Shown here: piece after piece, positions 28,271 to 36,383 of the stretch | How the letters are laid out: the number at the start of each line of letters is the position of its first letter | Position numbering within the stretch: position 1 is the stretch's first letter | Origin: JASLBX01 sp036374175 | Lineage (GTDB): Bacteria; Actinomycetota; Actinomycetes; Jiangellales; Jiangellaceae | Direction: 5' to 3' | Assembly: GCA_036374175.1 (NCBI GenBank) | Contig: DASUUH010000022.1 | Span: forward strand, 21,023-85,022 | Length of the DNA: 64,000 nt | Notes under the pieces: model-generated | What the model saw: only the letters and a program-made list of their open reading frames with translations | The model's database searches: none | What the model was told of the DNA's origin: nothing | Made by a program: the position numbers and the translations under genes

Positions 28271-28424
28271 CCGGTTGATCACGTTCAGCATGCCTGTGGG
28301 TGCCGTACCACCCGCGTGCGCATGGTACGGCACCGAATGATCACGTTCAGCAGGCTTGTCGGCGCTCCAACAGGCGCGTGCGCCTGGTACGGCACCAGTA
28401 CGCATGCTGAACGTGATCAACCGG
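28271..28424. repeat. Composite inverted/direct repeat element after accD
   Basis: The outer arms are 23-bp perfect inverted repeats (28271-28293 and 28402-28424) containing TTGATCACGTTCAGCATGC. Inside are two direct units of 59 bases at 28276 and 28338 (62-bp period), each starting TGATCACGTTCAGCA and ending TGGTACGGCACC. The first unit also holds the inverted copy GGTGCCGTACCA (28299-28310). It fills the gap between the converging accD and SH3-protein genes. No coding capacity seen. Confidence 0.9.
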
Positions 28425-28433
28425 AGCCAGCGA

Positions 28434-29009
28434 TTAGCAGTACGGTGGCGCGGAGCCGATGTTCGATACGTACCGCGCCGCGACCCACTGGCCGCCGCCA
28501 TCACCCACGAGCTGGTACCAGCGCCGGTTGCCGTCGATCGACTGGCTGTCAACCTTGCAGACAATGCTCAGCGTGCTACCCCGTGGGGCGGAGCTCACCT
28601 TGGCGTTGGCCGTGTGGGGACCACTTCGAACATTGAGCGAGCCGGTCGAAGCGACCCTGCCGTAGTACTCCTTGCCGTCGCCGCAGAATCGCGGCGCAGC
28701 GCCGATGTTCGAAACGTAGCGGGCCGTAATCCACCGGCCGGTCGAGAGCTTGTACCACAGGTCGTTGCCGTCCACCCGCGGCCCGAATACCTTGCACTGG
28801 ATGTTCACCGTCGCGCCCCGGACGAGCGACCCGACCTTCGGCGCCGCCGAGGTCGGCGCGAACCGCACGTTGAGCGCCGACGCGGTGACTTTGCCGGTGT
28901 AGGTGGCGGTGGACGCTTGCGCCGGCGCTGCCGCCAGCACGCCGAGCGGAAGCAGCGCCGTCGTGGCAATCGCCACCAGGGCCTTCCGCACTCTTCGCCT
29001 ACTGGTCAT
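28434..29009 (-). CDS. Secreted protein with two SH3b-like domains
   Basis: A 191-residue exported protein. Residues 1-33 form a signal peptide (MTSRRRVRKALVAI, hydrophobic core, APAQA-S cleavage site). Then come two similar domains of about 75 residues: ALNVRFAPTSAAPKVGSLVRG...CKVFGPRVDGNDLWYKL and SLNVRSGPHTANAKVSSAPRG...CKVDSQSIDGNRRWYQL, each ending WVAARYVSNIG(A/S)AP plus Cys. Each domain has two cysteines, likely one disulfide per domain. SH3b domains usually bind cell wall peptides; no catalytic domain is attached. The start at 29009 follows AGGAGGTCAGG. Confidence 0.9.
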   Translation of the reverse strand: MTSRRRVRKALVAIATTALLPLGVLAAAPAQASTATYTGKVTASALNVRFAPTSAAPKVGSLVRGATVNIQCKVFGPRVDGNDLWYKLSTGRWITARYVSNIGAAPRFCGDGKEYYGRVASTGSLNVRSGPHTANAKVSSAPRGSTLSIVCKVDSQSIDGNRRWYQLVGDGGGQWVAARYVSNIGSAPPYC

Positions 29010-29121
29010 CCTGACCTCCTGGAGTGTGGTGGCCACGCTGGCGGGCCCACCGGCGCGACCCGACTATCCCGGGTTCTCACCACCGAAGACGCCCGACCGG
29101 CGGGCTCGGTTGCACACTTTC

Positions 29122-29160
29122 TGATCAGCCACAACACATCTTTGATCGGCACAACACATC
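29122..29160. repeat. Short direct repeat GATC(A/G)GC..ACAACACATC
   Basis: GATCAGCCACAACACATC is followed immediately after TTT by GATCGGCACAACACATC. This lies in the 344-bp non-coding stretch between the SH3 protein start and the DUF3145 stop. The rest of that stretch holds the adjacent hairpin and no supported gene. Possible operator pair upstream of the SH3 gene. Confidence 0.4.
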
Positions 29161-29195
29161 GGCGGCCCTGGCCAGCTGAGCCGGCCAGGGCCGCC
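29161..29195 (-). terminator. Strong GC hairpin, probable terminator of the DUF3145 gene
   Basis: GGCGGCCCTGGCC (29161-29173) and its exact complement (29183-29195) form a 13-bp stem with a 9-base loop. On the minus strand it is followed by a moderately T-rich run. It lies 160 bases beyond the DUF3145 stop. Actinobacterial terminators often lack a long U tract, so this assignment is reasonable. Confidence 0.55.
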
Positions 29196-29353
29196 GTCGT
29201 GGTGAGGCCGCTTAGTAACCCGGATCACCGGGCCGGGGAGTCACCGGTGCCGGAGCGGCCACGCTTGGGGGGCTTGACTGTCTGTGACCTTACTCTCGAC
29301 AGCTCGACATGGGAAGAGTCGTGTCACAGGTGCTCAATATCCGAGACGGGGTG

Positions 29354-29848
29354 TCACACGACCTGGTGCAGCCACCGCACCGGGGCGCCCTCACCGGCGT
29401 ACCGGAACGGCTCGAGTTCGTCGTCCCACGGGCCGCCGAGCAGGCGCCGTAGTTCGGCCTGCAAGTCGACCTCGCCGAGCGACGCCTTCAGTAGCGCCGC
29501 CTTGAGCCGGTCCTCAGGAATCATGATGTCGCCGTGCACACCTGTGGTGGCGTGGAACACCCCCAGCTCGGGTGTGTACGAGTAGCGTGCGCCCTCATGG
29601 CCGGGGCTGGGCTCTTCGGTGACCTCGAACCGCAGGTGCATCCACCCGCGCAGCGCCGAGGCCAACTTCGCGCCCGTGCCCGGCACACCCTGCCAGGACA
29701 GTTCGGCTCGATACATGCCGGGCGCCGCCGGCTGCGGTGTCCAGTGCAAGTTGACGCGCACACCAAGAGCGCCGGCGGCCGCCCACTCAATGTGCGGGCA
29801 CAGCGCCGACGTTGCGGCGTGGACGTACAGAACGCCACGAGTTGTCAC
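29354..29848 (-). CDS. DUF3145 protein
   Basis: A 164-residue actinobacterial DUF3145 protein: VTTRGVLYVHAATSALCPHI, GALGVRVNLHWTPQPAAPGM, WMHLRFEVTEEPSPGHEGAR and GPWDDELEPFRYAGEGAPVRWLHQV. No function established for the family. GTG 29848 lies 5 bases after GGAGG and gives the family's normal N-terminus; an ATG 12 bases upstream and a longer frame are less likely. Divergent from the M3 peptidase gene. Confidence 0.9.
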   Translation of the reverse strand: MTTRGVLYVHAATSALCPHIEWAAAGALGVRVNLHWTPQPAAPGMYRAELSWQGVPGTGAKLASALRGWMHLRFEVTEEPSPGHEGARYSYTPELGVFHATTGVHGDIMIPEDRLKAALLKASLGEVDLQAELRRLLGGPWDDELEPFRYAGEGAPVRWLHQVV

Positions 29849-29988
29849 CGGTGCCTCCATATCAGGGTCCGAGGGACGCCTTCCCCTGCGGCCTCGCACT
29901 CCTGACCTGGAAACCGGTCACTGCGGATCATTGTGCCGGACGGCGGCCCGATGTGCCAGCGGACACACCGCCGTGGCACTGTGTCGTC

Positions 29989-32046
29989 ATGGCGCTCGAC
30001 GACAACCCGTTCTACTCCCCCAGCGACCTGCCGTACCGGCTCCCGCCGTTCGCTCAGATCCGTGAAGAGCACTACCTGCCGGCCTTCGAGCGCGGCATGG
30101 CCGAGCAGCTAGACGAAGTTGCCGCGATAGTCGATTCGGCTGCACCGCCGACCGTCGACAACACCCTCATCGCACTCGAACGGTCCGGCCGGCTGCTGGA
30201 GCGGGTGTCCGCCGTCTTTCACAACCAGACGTCCGCACACACGACGCCCAACCTGCAGCGCATCGAGGCGGATCTGGCGCCGAAGCTGGCGGCTCACTCG
30301 GACGCCATCCATCTCAACGCCGGCCTTTTCGCCCGCATCAAGCAGTTGCACAGTGCGAAAGACACGCTTGATCTGGACGCCGAAACGTACCGGCTGCTCG
30401 AGCGGTACCACACCGACTTCGTCCGGGCCGGCGCTGAGTTGGATGCCGAGGCGCAAGCGCACGTGCGCACGATCAACGAGGAACTGTCCGCGTTGTCGAC
30501 CACCTTCGAGCAGAACCTGCTGGCCGACACCAACGACTCTGCCGTCGTGCTGGACGACCCAGCTGATCTCGACGGGCTCTCCGACGACGCGATTGCGTCG
30601 GCGGCCGAGGCGGCGCGGGCCCGCGGGTCGGACGGCAAGTACGTGCTCGACTTGGTGCTCCCGACGGGGCAGCCGGCACTGAGCTCGCTCACCAACCGTG
30701 CGGTGCGTGAACGGATCATGCGAGCCTCGCTCGCCCGCGGGAGCCGGGGCAACGAGCACGACAACTCCGCGATAGTGCTCAGGATGGCGGCCTTACGCGC
30801 CGAGCGAGCTCGCCTGCTCGGCTACCCCGACCACGCGACGTACGTGCTCGCGGACCGGACGGCGGCGAGCCCGGAAGTACTCGACCCCATGCTGGCTCAG
30901 CTAGTGCCGGCCGCGGTCGCGAACGCGCAGTCGGAGGCGGCCGAACTCCAAGCGGTTGTCGCCGCCGACGGCGGCAACTTCACCTTGCAGGCATGGGACT
31001 GGGCGTTCTACTCCGAGCGAGTCAGCAAGGCCAAGTTCAGTGTCGACGCGGCCGATCTGCGTCCATACTTCGAGCTCGAACGGGTGCTGCGCGACGGCGT
31101 ATTCTTCGCCGCCAAGAAGGTGTACGGAATCACCGTCGCCGAACGACCCGATTTGACGACCTACCACCCCGACGCTCGGGCGTTCGAGGTCTTCGACGCC
31201 GACGGCTCGGCTCTGGGCCTGTTCATCGGCGACTACTTCACCCGTGAGTCCAAGCGCGGGGGCGCCTGGATGAGCAGCTTCGTCGACCAGTCGCACCTGT
31301 TGGGCACCAAGCCGGTCGTGATCAACAACCTCAACATCCCGAAGCCGCCCCCAGGCGAACCGGCGCTGCTCACCTTCGACGAGGTGCGCACTGCCTTCCA
31401 CGAGTTCGGGCATGCGCTGCACGGGCTGTTCTCGAACGTGACGTACCCGCGGTACTCGGGCACGAGCGTCTCGCGCGACTTTGTGGAATACCCATCGCAG
31501 GTCAACGAGATGTGGCAGGTCTGGCCGGAGGTGCTGGGCAACTTCGCCAGGCACTACCGCACCGATGAGCCGATGCCCGCCGAACTCCTGGAAAGACTCC
31601 TTGCAGCCCAGCAGTGGGGCGAAGGGTTCCGCACCACCGAATACCTCGCTGCGACGCTCCTGGATCAGGCGTGGCACCGGCTCACGCCCGAGGAGGTTCC
31701 GGACGACGTTGAGACCTTCGAGGCGGCGGCGCTCGAACGAGCCGGAGTCGCCTTCGGCCCGGTGCCACCGCGCTACCGCAGCACATACTTCGCCCACATC
31801 TTCTCCGGCGGATACAGCGCGGGCTACTACTCGTACATCTGGAGCGAGGTGCTGGACGCCGACACCGTTGAGTGGTTCAAGGAGAACGGTGGCATGCGGC
31901 GCGAGAACGGCGACTGGTTCCGCTCGACCTTGCTCTCGCGGGGCGGCAGCGTGGCCGAGATGGAGCAGTTCCGGATGTTCCGCGGCCGCGATCCGCAGAT
32001 CGAGCCGCTGCTCAAACGCCGCGGCCTCCTCACACACCCTCGCTGA
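29989..32046 (+). CDS. M3-family oligopeptidase (Dcp-like)
   Basis: A 685-residue zinc metallopeptidase of family M3 (peptidyl-dipeptidase Dcp/oligopeptidase A type), acting on short peptides in the cytoplasm. The zinc motif HEFGH is in TAFHEFGHALHG (about 470), with the third ligand Glu about 28 residues later in FVEYPSQVNE, and the C-terminal YRSTYFAHIFSGGYSAGYYSYIWSEVLDAD pattern is typical. Length matches Dcp (about 680). The start at ATG 29989 gives the usual NPFYSPSDLPYRLPPF opening; no clear ribosome site is present, so it may be leaderless. Confidence 0.95.
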   Translation: MALDDNPFYSPSDLPYRLPPFAQIREEHYLPAFERGMAEQLDEVAAIVDSAAPPTVDNTLIALERSGRLLERVSAVFHNQTSAHTTPNLQRIEADLAPKLAAHSDAIHLNAGLFARIKQLHSAKDTLDLDAETYRLLERYHTDFVRAGAELDAEAQAHVRTINEELSALSTTFEQNLLADTNDSAVVLDDPADLDGLSDDAIASAAEAARARGSDGKYVLDLVLPTGQPALSSLTNRAVRERIMRASLARGSRGNEHDNSAIVLRMAALRAERARLLGYPDHATYVLADRTAASPEVLDPMLAQLVPAAVANAQSEAAELQAVVAADGGNFTLQAWDWAFYSERVSKAKFSVDAADLRPYFELERVLRDGVFFAAKKVYGITVAERPDLTTYHPDARAFEVFDADGSALGLFIGDYFTRESKRGGAWMSSFVDQSHLLGTKPVVINNLNIPKPPPGEPALLTFDEVRTAFHEFGHALHGLFSNVTYPRYSGTSVSRDFVEYPSQVNEMWQVWPEVLGNFARHYRTDEPMPAELLERLLAAQQWGEGFRTTEYLAATLLDQAWHRLTPEEVPDDVETFEAAALERAGVAFGPVPPRYRSTYFAHIFSGGYSAGYYSYIWSEVLDADTVEWFKENGGMRRENGDWFRSTLLSRGGSVAEMEQFRMFRGRDPQIEPLLKRRGLLTHPR

Positions 32047-32547
32047 TCAGCGCGGGTGGTCTTCTTCGAAGAGGGTGCGGCGCCGTTCGGCCCAGCGCTC
32101 CATCAGCTCGGCGCTGTGCTCGCGGACGAACTCGAAGTACGCCTGGGTCTCGCGCAGCCGCCGCCACCCCGGGCTCTTCGGATCAAGCCGCTCGAGGCCT
32201 TCGGACAATCCGTCCGCCCAGCGATCGAGCATCGGCAGCCGTTGCCGGGTAATCGCGCCCCACACGTCGTCGTCATAGACCCGGTAGGTGTCACTGCGCG
32301 ACCCAGGTTCACGCTCCTTACCGAGAAGGCCACTCTGCACGAGAAGCCGCACCGCTCCCGAGATGGCGGCCGGACTGACCCGCAGGCCGTCGGCCAACTC
32401 GCTCGCGGTATACCGGTCGGCGTCGTCGGCGAGGGCGAAGGCGAAGACCCGAGCGGCCATCCGGGGCATGCCGTTCTCGGCCAAGATCAACGCGAACCGT
32501 TCCACGAACCGCAACAGTTCGTCGTCACGAACTCCCGATGTAGGCAC
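32047..32547 (-). CDS. MarR/GbsR-like transcriptional regulator
   Basis: A 166-residue winged-helix regulator: ELLRFVERFALILAENGMPR, ADRYTASELADGLRVSPAAISGAVRLLVQSGLL (HTH) and wing residues EREPGSRSDTYRV, then a long helical dimerisation tail. This resembles the GbsR/MarR subgroup often encoded beside transporters. Its stop abuts the stop of the M3 peptidase gene; it is divergent from popT by 157 bases. Target unknown; a local transporter or itself is the usual case. Confidence 0.85.
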   Translation of the reverse strand: MPTSGVRDDELLRFVERFALILAENGMPRMAARVFAFALADDADRYTASELADGLRVSPAAISGAVRLLVQSGLLGKEREPGSRSDTYRVYDDDVWGAITRQRLPMLDRWADGLSEGLERLDPKSPGWRRLRETQAYFEFVREHSAELMERWAERRRTLFEEDHPR

Positions 32548-32704
32548 GAGCAGGAATCCTCTCGTCGGGGCAACGGCGTCAGTTTAGCTGTTCGTACTTC
32601 AGAAACTTGTTAAACGTCAAGCACGAGCAGCCCCGTGTGCCGGACCAGACAGCTGCTGTCGACTAGAGTGACCGCGCACCCTCACCCGTCGGCACAGAGG
32701 TCAC

Positions 32705-33625
32705 ATGGAGTCCTGGCAGCGCACCGCTACGAACGTCGTCCGTGGCGGGTTGATCGGAACAGTCGAGGTAGTGCCGGGAGTCAGTGGCGGCACGGTGGCG
32801 CTCATCGTCGGGATCTACGAGACGATCATCACCTCGGCGGGACACATCCTGACCGGACTGCGCCATGTGGTCACCGACGTGCCGCGCGGACTGGGCCTGT
32901 CCCGTGCCCGCGATCAGTTCCGCTGCGCGGACTGGTCGACCCTGCTGCCGGTCGCGGCCGGCATGCTGCTGGCTGTGGTTTTGGTGGCCCGGCAGATGGA
33001 GGGTTTCGTCCAGGACCATCCAGAGCTTGCCCGCGGGCTGTTCCTCGGCCTGGTCGGCGCCGCGGTGGCCGTGCCGATCTCCATGGTGGGGCGCCGCTGG
33101 AACGTCGGCTACGCCGCCGCGGCGGTCGCGGCAGCCGCCGCAGCGTTCATCCTGACCGGGCTGCCGCCCACCGAGGTGACACCGTCGCGGCCGATCATCC
33201 TGCTCGCCGCCGCGGTCGCGGTGTGTGCGCTGGTCCTGCCCGGGGTGTCCGGCTCATTCATCCTGCTCACCGTCGGCCTGTACGAGCCGACGCTGGCGGC
33301 GCTCAACAACCGCGACCTCGGCTACCTGGTGTGGTTCGTCATCGGGCTCGTGATCGGTCTGGCGCTGTTCGTCCGGACCATGCAGTGGCTCCTGGAACAG
33401 CACCGGACGATCACGCTCGCCGTGCTGACCGGGGTCATGGCCGGATGCATGCGTGCGCTGTGGCCGTGGCAGGACGACGACCGTCAACTGCTGGCTCCCG
33501 GCGACAACGTGGGCAGCGTTCTGTTGCTCTTCGTGCTGGGCGCGGCCGCCGTGGGCCTGACCCTGCTCATCGGACGTCGTGCCCAGCGGCCTCGCCGATC
33601 GGCGGGTGTACACGCCCGCCGCTGA
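32705..33625 (+). CDS. popT: DUF368 membrane protein, polyprenyl-phosphate translocase family (PopT)
   Basis: A 306-residue protein with about eight to nine hydrophobic segments. DUF368 hallmarks are VEVVPGVSGGTVALIVGIYE near residue 20 and the repeated LVLPGVSGSFILLTVGLYEP near 180, an inverted-repeat pair. DUF368 proteins were shown (as PopT) to return undecaprenyl phosphate across the membrane for cell wall synthesis. A short Arg-rich tail ends the protein. Start ATG follows no strong site (CAGAGGTCAC). Single gene. Confidence 0.88.
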   Translation: MESWQRTATNVVRGGLIGTVEVVPGVSGGTVALIVGIYETIITSAGHILTGLRHVVTDVPRGLGLSRARDQFRCADWSTLLPVAAGMLLAVVLVARQMEGFVQDHPELARGLFLGLVGAAVAVPISMVGRRWNVGYAAAAVAAAAAAFILTGLPPTEVTPSRPIILLAAAVAVCALVLPGVSGSFILLTVGLYEPTLAALNNRDLGYLVWFVIGLVIGLALFVRTMQWLLEQHRTITLAVLTGVMAGCMRALWPWQDDDRQLLAPGDNVGSVLLLFVLGAAAVGLTLLIGRRAQRPRRSAGVHARR

Positions 33626-33650
33626 CCTCCGCGACCGCCCAGGCGGTGAA

Positions 33651-34379
33651 TCAGCGAGCCGGGAGCATCACCCCGTCGACGATGACGTCGACCTTGGACG
33701 GGTAGAAGCTCACCAGCCCGGCGATACGGATCGACTCCGGCAGCGGCGTCGGGTACGACCAGGCGGCGTCCGGTACCACCTCGGTGCCGTTGTCGATCGC
33801 CCAGTGCACGGCGCGGCCTTTGTAGGGGCAGTGGGTGACGTGCTCGCTGGCTCGCAGCAACTCCATCCGCACGTCGGGCTGCGGCGCGTAGAAGCGCGGC
33901 GGCAGCCCTGTCTCGAACAACACGTGCGTGCGTGCTGATTCGGCGACGACCACTCCCCCGGCTTCGACGACGACGTGCCGACTTGTGGGCAGGATGTCCA
34001 CCCGGATGTACGGGCTGCGCGGATGGGTGTAGACCTGCTCGTCCTCTTCGAACCACGCGTCCAGTGCGTCGAACTTGAATCGGACCAACTCGCGCAGCGC
34101 CTCGACCGGCGATTCGTCGTATGTAGTCGCCGCCTCCGCTGCCTCCGCTTGGCCCGCGCGCACCGTGTGCAAGTTTCCGACGCCTCGGCTGCGAGAGGTC
34201 TTGGTGCGGCCCGTGGTCACGAGTTCGGCCCGGACGTCGGACCGCGGGACGTAGTACTGCGGGTAGTACGGCACCTCCCACACCAGCCTCGCGTTCGTAG
34301 TGTCTAAGACCGCAACGCCACCGAGATAGGCGCGGACCCGCTTGGGGCTCTTTTCCACCCGAACGTCGTGCTCGGTCAT
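33651..34379 (-). CDS. Tandem DUF427 protein
   Basis: A 242-residue protein with two DUF427 units, each a small beta-rich domain. Unit 1 holds VRAYLGGVAVLDTTNARLVWE and YYPQYYVPRSDVRAELV; unit 2 holds VVVEAGGVVVAESARTHVLFETGLPPRFYAPQPDVRMEL and CPYKGRAVHWAIDNG. The N-terminal unit lacks the CPYKG segment, where KTSRSRGVGNLHTVRAG replaces it, so only the second unit looks complete. A paralogue with two complete units lies at 45125-45925. Function of DUF427 is unknown. Confidence 0.88.
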   Translation of the reverse strand: MTEHDVRVEKSPKRVRAYLGGVAVLDTTNARLVWEVPYYPQYYVPRSDVRAELVTTGRTKTSRSRGVGNLHTVRAGQAEAAEAATTYDESPVEALRELVRFKFDALDAWFEEDEQVYTHPRSPYIRVDILPTSRHVVVEAGGVVVAESARTHVLFETGLPPRFYAPQPDVRMELLRASEHVTHCPYKGRAVHWAIDNGTEVVPDAAWSYPTPLPESIRIAGLVSFYPSKVDVIVDGVMLPAR

Positions 34380-34446
34380 CAGCAGGCTCCTTCGCCGTCA
34401 TCACCGTCACGTTATGTAACCGGCGGACGGCCCGGAAACATCCGCA

Positions 34447-35190
34447 TCAACCGCTGGTCAGGGTGAGCTCGAAGGTGTACCGGGACGCTCGATACACGTG
34501 CGAGCCGTACTCGACCGCACGGCCGGTCTCGTCGTACGCGGTGCGGGTCATGGTCAGTAGTGGTGCGCCTGGGCGCTCCCCGAGCAGCCGAGCTTCTGCC
34601 GCTCTCGCCGCCCGCCCCCCGATGGTCTGGGTGGCTATCTTCATGATGACGCCGGACGATCGCAGGACGTCGTAGAGCCCGCGGGCGGCCAGGACGTCCC
34701 GATCAAGGGTCACCACGTCGACTGGCACCCAGTTGTGCATGATCGACAACGGCTCGTCGCCGGTGAATCGCAGCCGCTCGATCGAATACACCGAGGTGTC
34801 CCCGGAGATGGCGAGAGCTTCGGCCACGACTTCGGACGGCGCCTCGACGGCGAACGAAAGCACGTGGGTACGGGGTTCGCGGCCGGCGTCCCGCAGATCG
34901 TCGTACAGGCTCGACAGCTCGATCGGGCGGCGCACCTTGGGCTGCACCACCTGCGTCCCGACTCCGCGCTTGCGCACCAGCAGCCCGCGGTCGACCAGAT
35001 ACTCGATCGCGCGGCGCATCGTCGGGCGCGACAGTCCGAACTGCTCGGCGAGCGCGATTTCGTTGTCCAGCCGCACTCCTGGCGGCAGGTCGCCGGATTC
35101 GATCCGCTCTTCCAGGTACTGCGCGACCTGGAAGTACAGGGGCACGGGGCTGGTCCGGTCGAGCACCAGCCGCGACGTCTGCTCGTCCAC
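34447..35190 (-). CDS. GntR-family (HutC/UTRA) regulator
   Basis: A 247-residue regulator. Residues 10-80 form the GntR winged helix (PVPLYFQVAQYLEERIESGD, LAEQFGLSRPTMRRAIEYLVDRGLL, RKRGVGTQVV) and residues 95-245 form the UTRA ligand domain (ERLRFTGDEPLSIMHNWVP, LLTMTRTAYDETGRAVEYGS). It follows a TIM-barrel epimerase and a Gfo/Idh dehydrogenase on the same strand with a 41-base gap, so it likely represses that small sugar or polyol operon in response to a pathway intermediate. Confidence 0.92.
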   Translation of the reverse strand: MDEQTSRLVLDRTSPVPLYFQVAQYLEERIESGDLPPGVRLDNEIALAEQFGLSRPTMRRAIEYLVDRGLLVRKRGVGTQVVQPKVRRPIELSSLYDDLRDAGREPRTHVLSFAVEAPSEVVAEALAISGDTSVYSIERLRFTGDEPLSIMHNWVPVDVVTLDRDVLAARGLYDVLRSSGVIMKIATQTIGGRAARAAEARLLGERPGAPLLTMTRTAYDETGRAVEYGSHVYRASRYTFELTLTSG

Positions 35191-35231
35191 TCCACTCCCG
35201 GATTAGTCAGGACATTCTCACCGGAGTACGG

Positions 35232-36383
35232 CTAAGCACCGCGCGTGGCAGCCTCCCCGCCGAGATCGATCCCCTGCTGTGCGGCCAGCCGGGCCATGAT
35301 CAGCTGGCTGGTGACGATGTCCGCCCGCCCGTGCGAGATGCCCGCCACCGGCGCGACGCCCTCGGTGATCATCTGGTGGAATTCGACGAGTTCGTTCTCG
35401 AACGCCTCGCCCTTCGACCGGTACGTCGACCTGAGCTCGCCACCCGGCGCGGCCTCGACCACCGCCAGCTCGGTGGGCGCGTTGAGCAGGTACGGCGTGC
35501 CGAAGGTCAGCTGCAACGAGCCGCGCGCGTGGTGGACGGCCAGCGTCTCGCGATAGGCCGGGTAGTCCGGGAGATAGTGCCAGGCAAGCCGAGCCCGAAC
35601 CCCGCCGGCAAGCGACCCGGACACCTCAACCGACGGTGGGAACACATCGTCCGGCCACACGTGTACGTCGTCCACGTCGGTCAGCCCGCCGAACAGCCGG
35701 CGGAGCAGGGAGATGTCGTGCACCAGGCTGCCGACGACCACCAAGGCGTAGAGCCGCCGAAACCGGTCGGGAGTGTTCGAGCCGAGCGCAGCGTCCAGGA
35801 CTGCGTCGTCGGCGGCCCGAATCTCCTCCAACTGTTCGGCAGGGACGTCACGCGGCGCGGGACGCAGGTTGGCGAACGCGAGCTGTGACGCACTTGACGG
35901 GTGGAGCACCCGCACCTCGACCGCTCGCGCGGCGTCGACCTCGGTGAGCAACTTGGCCAGCCGCGCCACGGCGTCGTCGCGTTCTTTCATGTAGGCCAGC
36001 GAAAACGCCGGACCGTCGCCACTCGCTTCCGCGGCGGCGAGGGCGTCGGCCTCGGCGACCGTGTACGCCAGTGGCTTTTCGCAGAACACCGGCATCCCTG
36101 CATGCAGCGATGCAAGCGCCACGGCGCCGTGCGAGCCGGACGTGAGCAACACCGCGGCGTCGGCCTCGGCGCTCGCCAGCATCTCCTCGACGTCGGCGTA
36201 GCGGGCGTTCGGCGGCACCCTGTACTGCTCGCCCACGCTGTCACGCAACTCAGGAGAAAGGTCGCTGACCGCCGTCACCTCGAAAAGATCCCAGCGGCGC
36301 GCAAGCAGCGGCAGGTGCACGGCCTGCGCCACTGCACCCAGCCCCGCGACCGCGAGGCGTAGCCGGTCGGTCACGGCAGCCAC
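35232..36383 (-). CDS. Gfo/Idh/MocA-family oxidoreductase
   Basis: A 383-residue NAD(P)-dependent dehydrogenase. The Rossmann motif is AVAGLGAVAQAVHLPLLAR, with the conserved EKPL in VFCEKPLAYTVAEADAL. Family members oxidise sugars or inositols. It overlaps the upstream TIM-barrel gene; a GTG at 36374 (VTDRLRLAVAGLG) overlapping the stop as GTGA is an equally good start. With the TIM-barrel isomerase and UTRA regulator it forms a carbohydrate or inositol-type operon; the substrate is not determined. Confidence 0.9.
   Translation of the reverse strand: MAAVTDRLRLAVAGLGAVAQAVHLPLLARRWDLFEVTAVSDLSPELRDSVGEQYRVPPNARYADVEEMLASAEADAAVLLTSGSHGAVALASLHAGMPVFCEKPLAYTVAEADALAAAEASGDGPAFSLAYMKERDDAVARLAKLLTEVDAARAVEVRVLHPSSASQLAFANLRPAPRDVPAEQLEEIRAADDAVLDAALGSNTPDRFRRLYALVVVGSLVHDISLLRRLFGGLTDVDDVHVWPDDVFPPSVEVSGSLAGGVRARLAWHYLPDYPAYRETLAVHHARGSLQLTFGTPYLLNAPTELAVVEAAPGGELRSTYRSKGEAFENELVEFHQMITEGVAPVAGISHGRADIVTSQLIMARLAAQQGIDLGGEAATRGA

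Noticed and set aside
29200..29353. Short Pro-rich frame (ending PRPGDPGY) in the gap before the DUF3145 gene
   Set aside because: No ribosome binding site and fewer than 20 codons after any start; not supported as a gene.
28356..29585. 409-codon plus-strand frame across the SH3 gene and intergenic region
   Set aside because: It reads through the antisense of the SH3 gene and repeats, with no recognisable domain.
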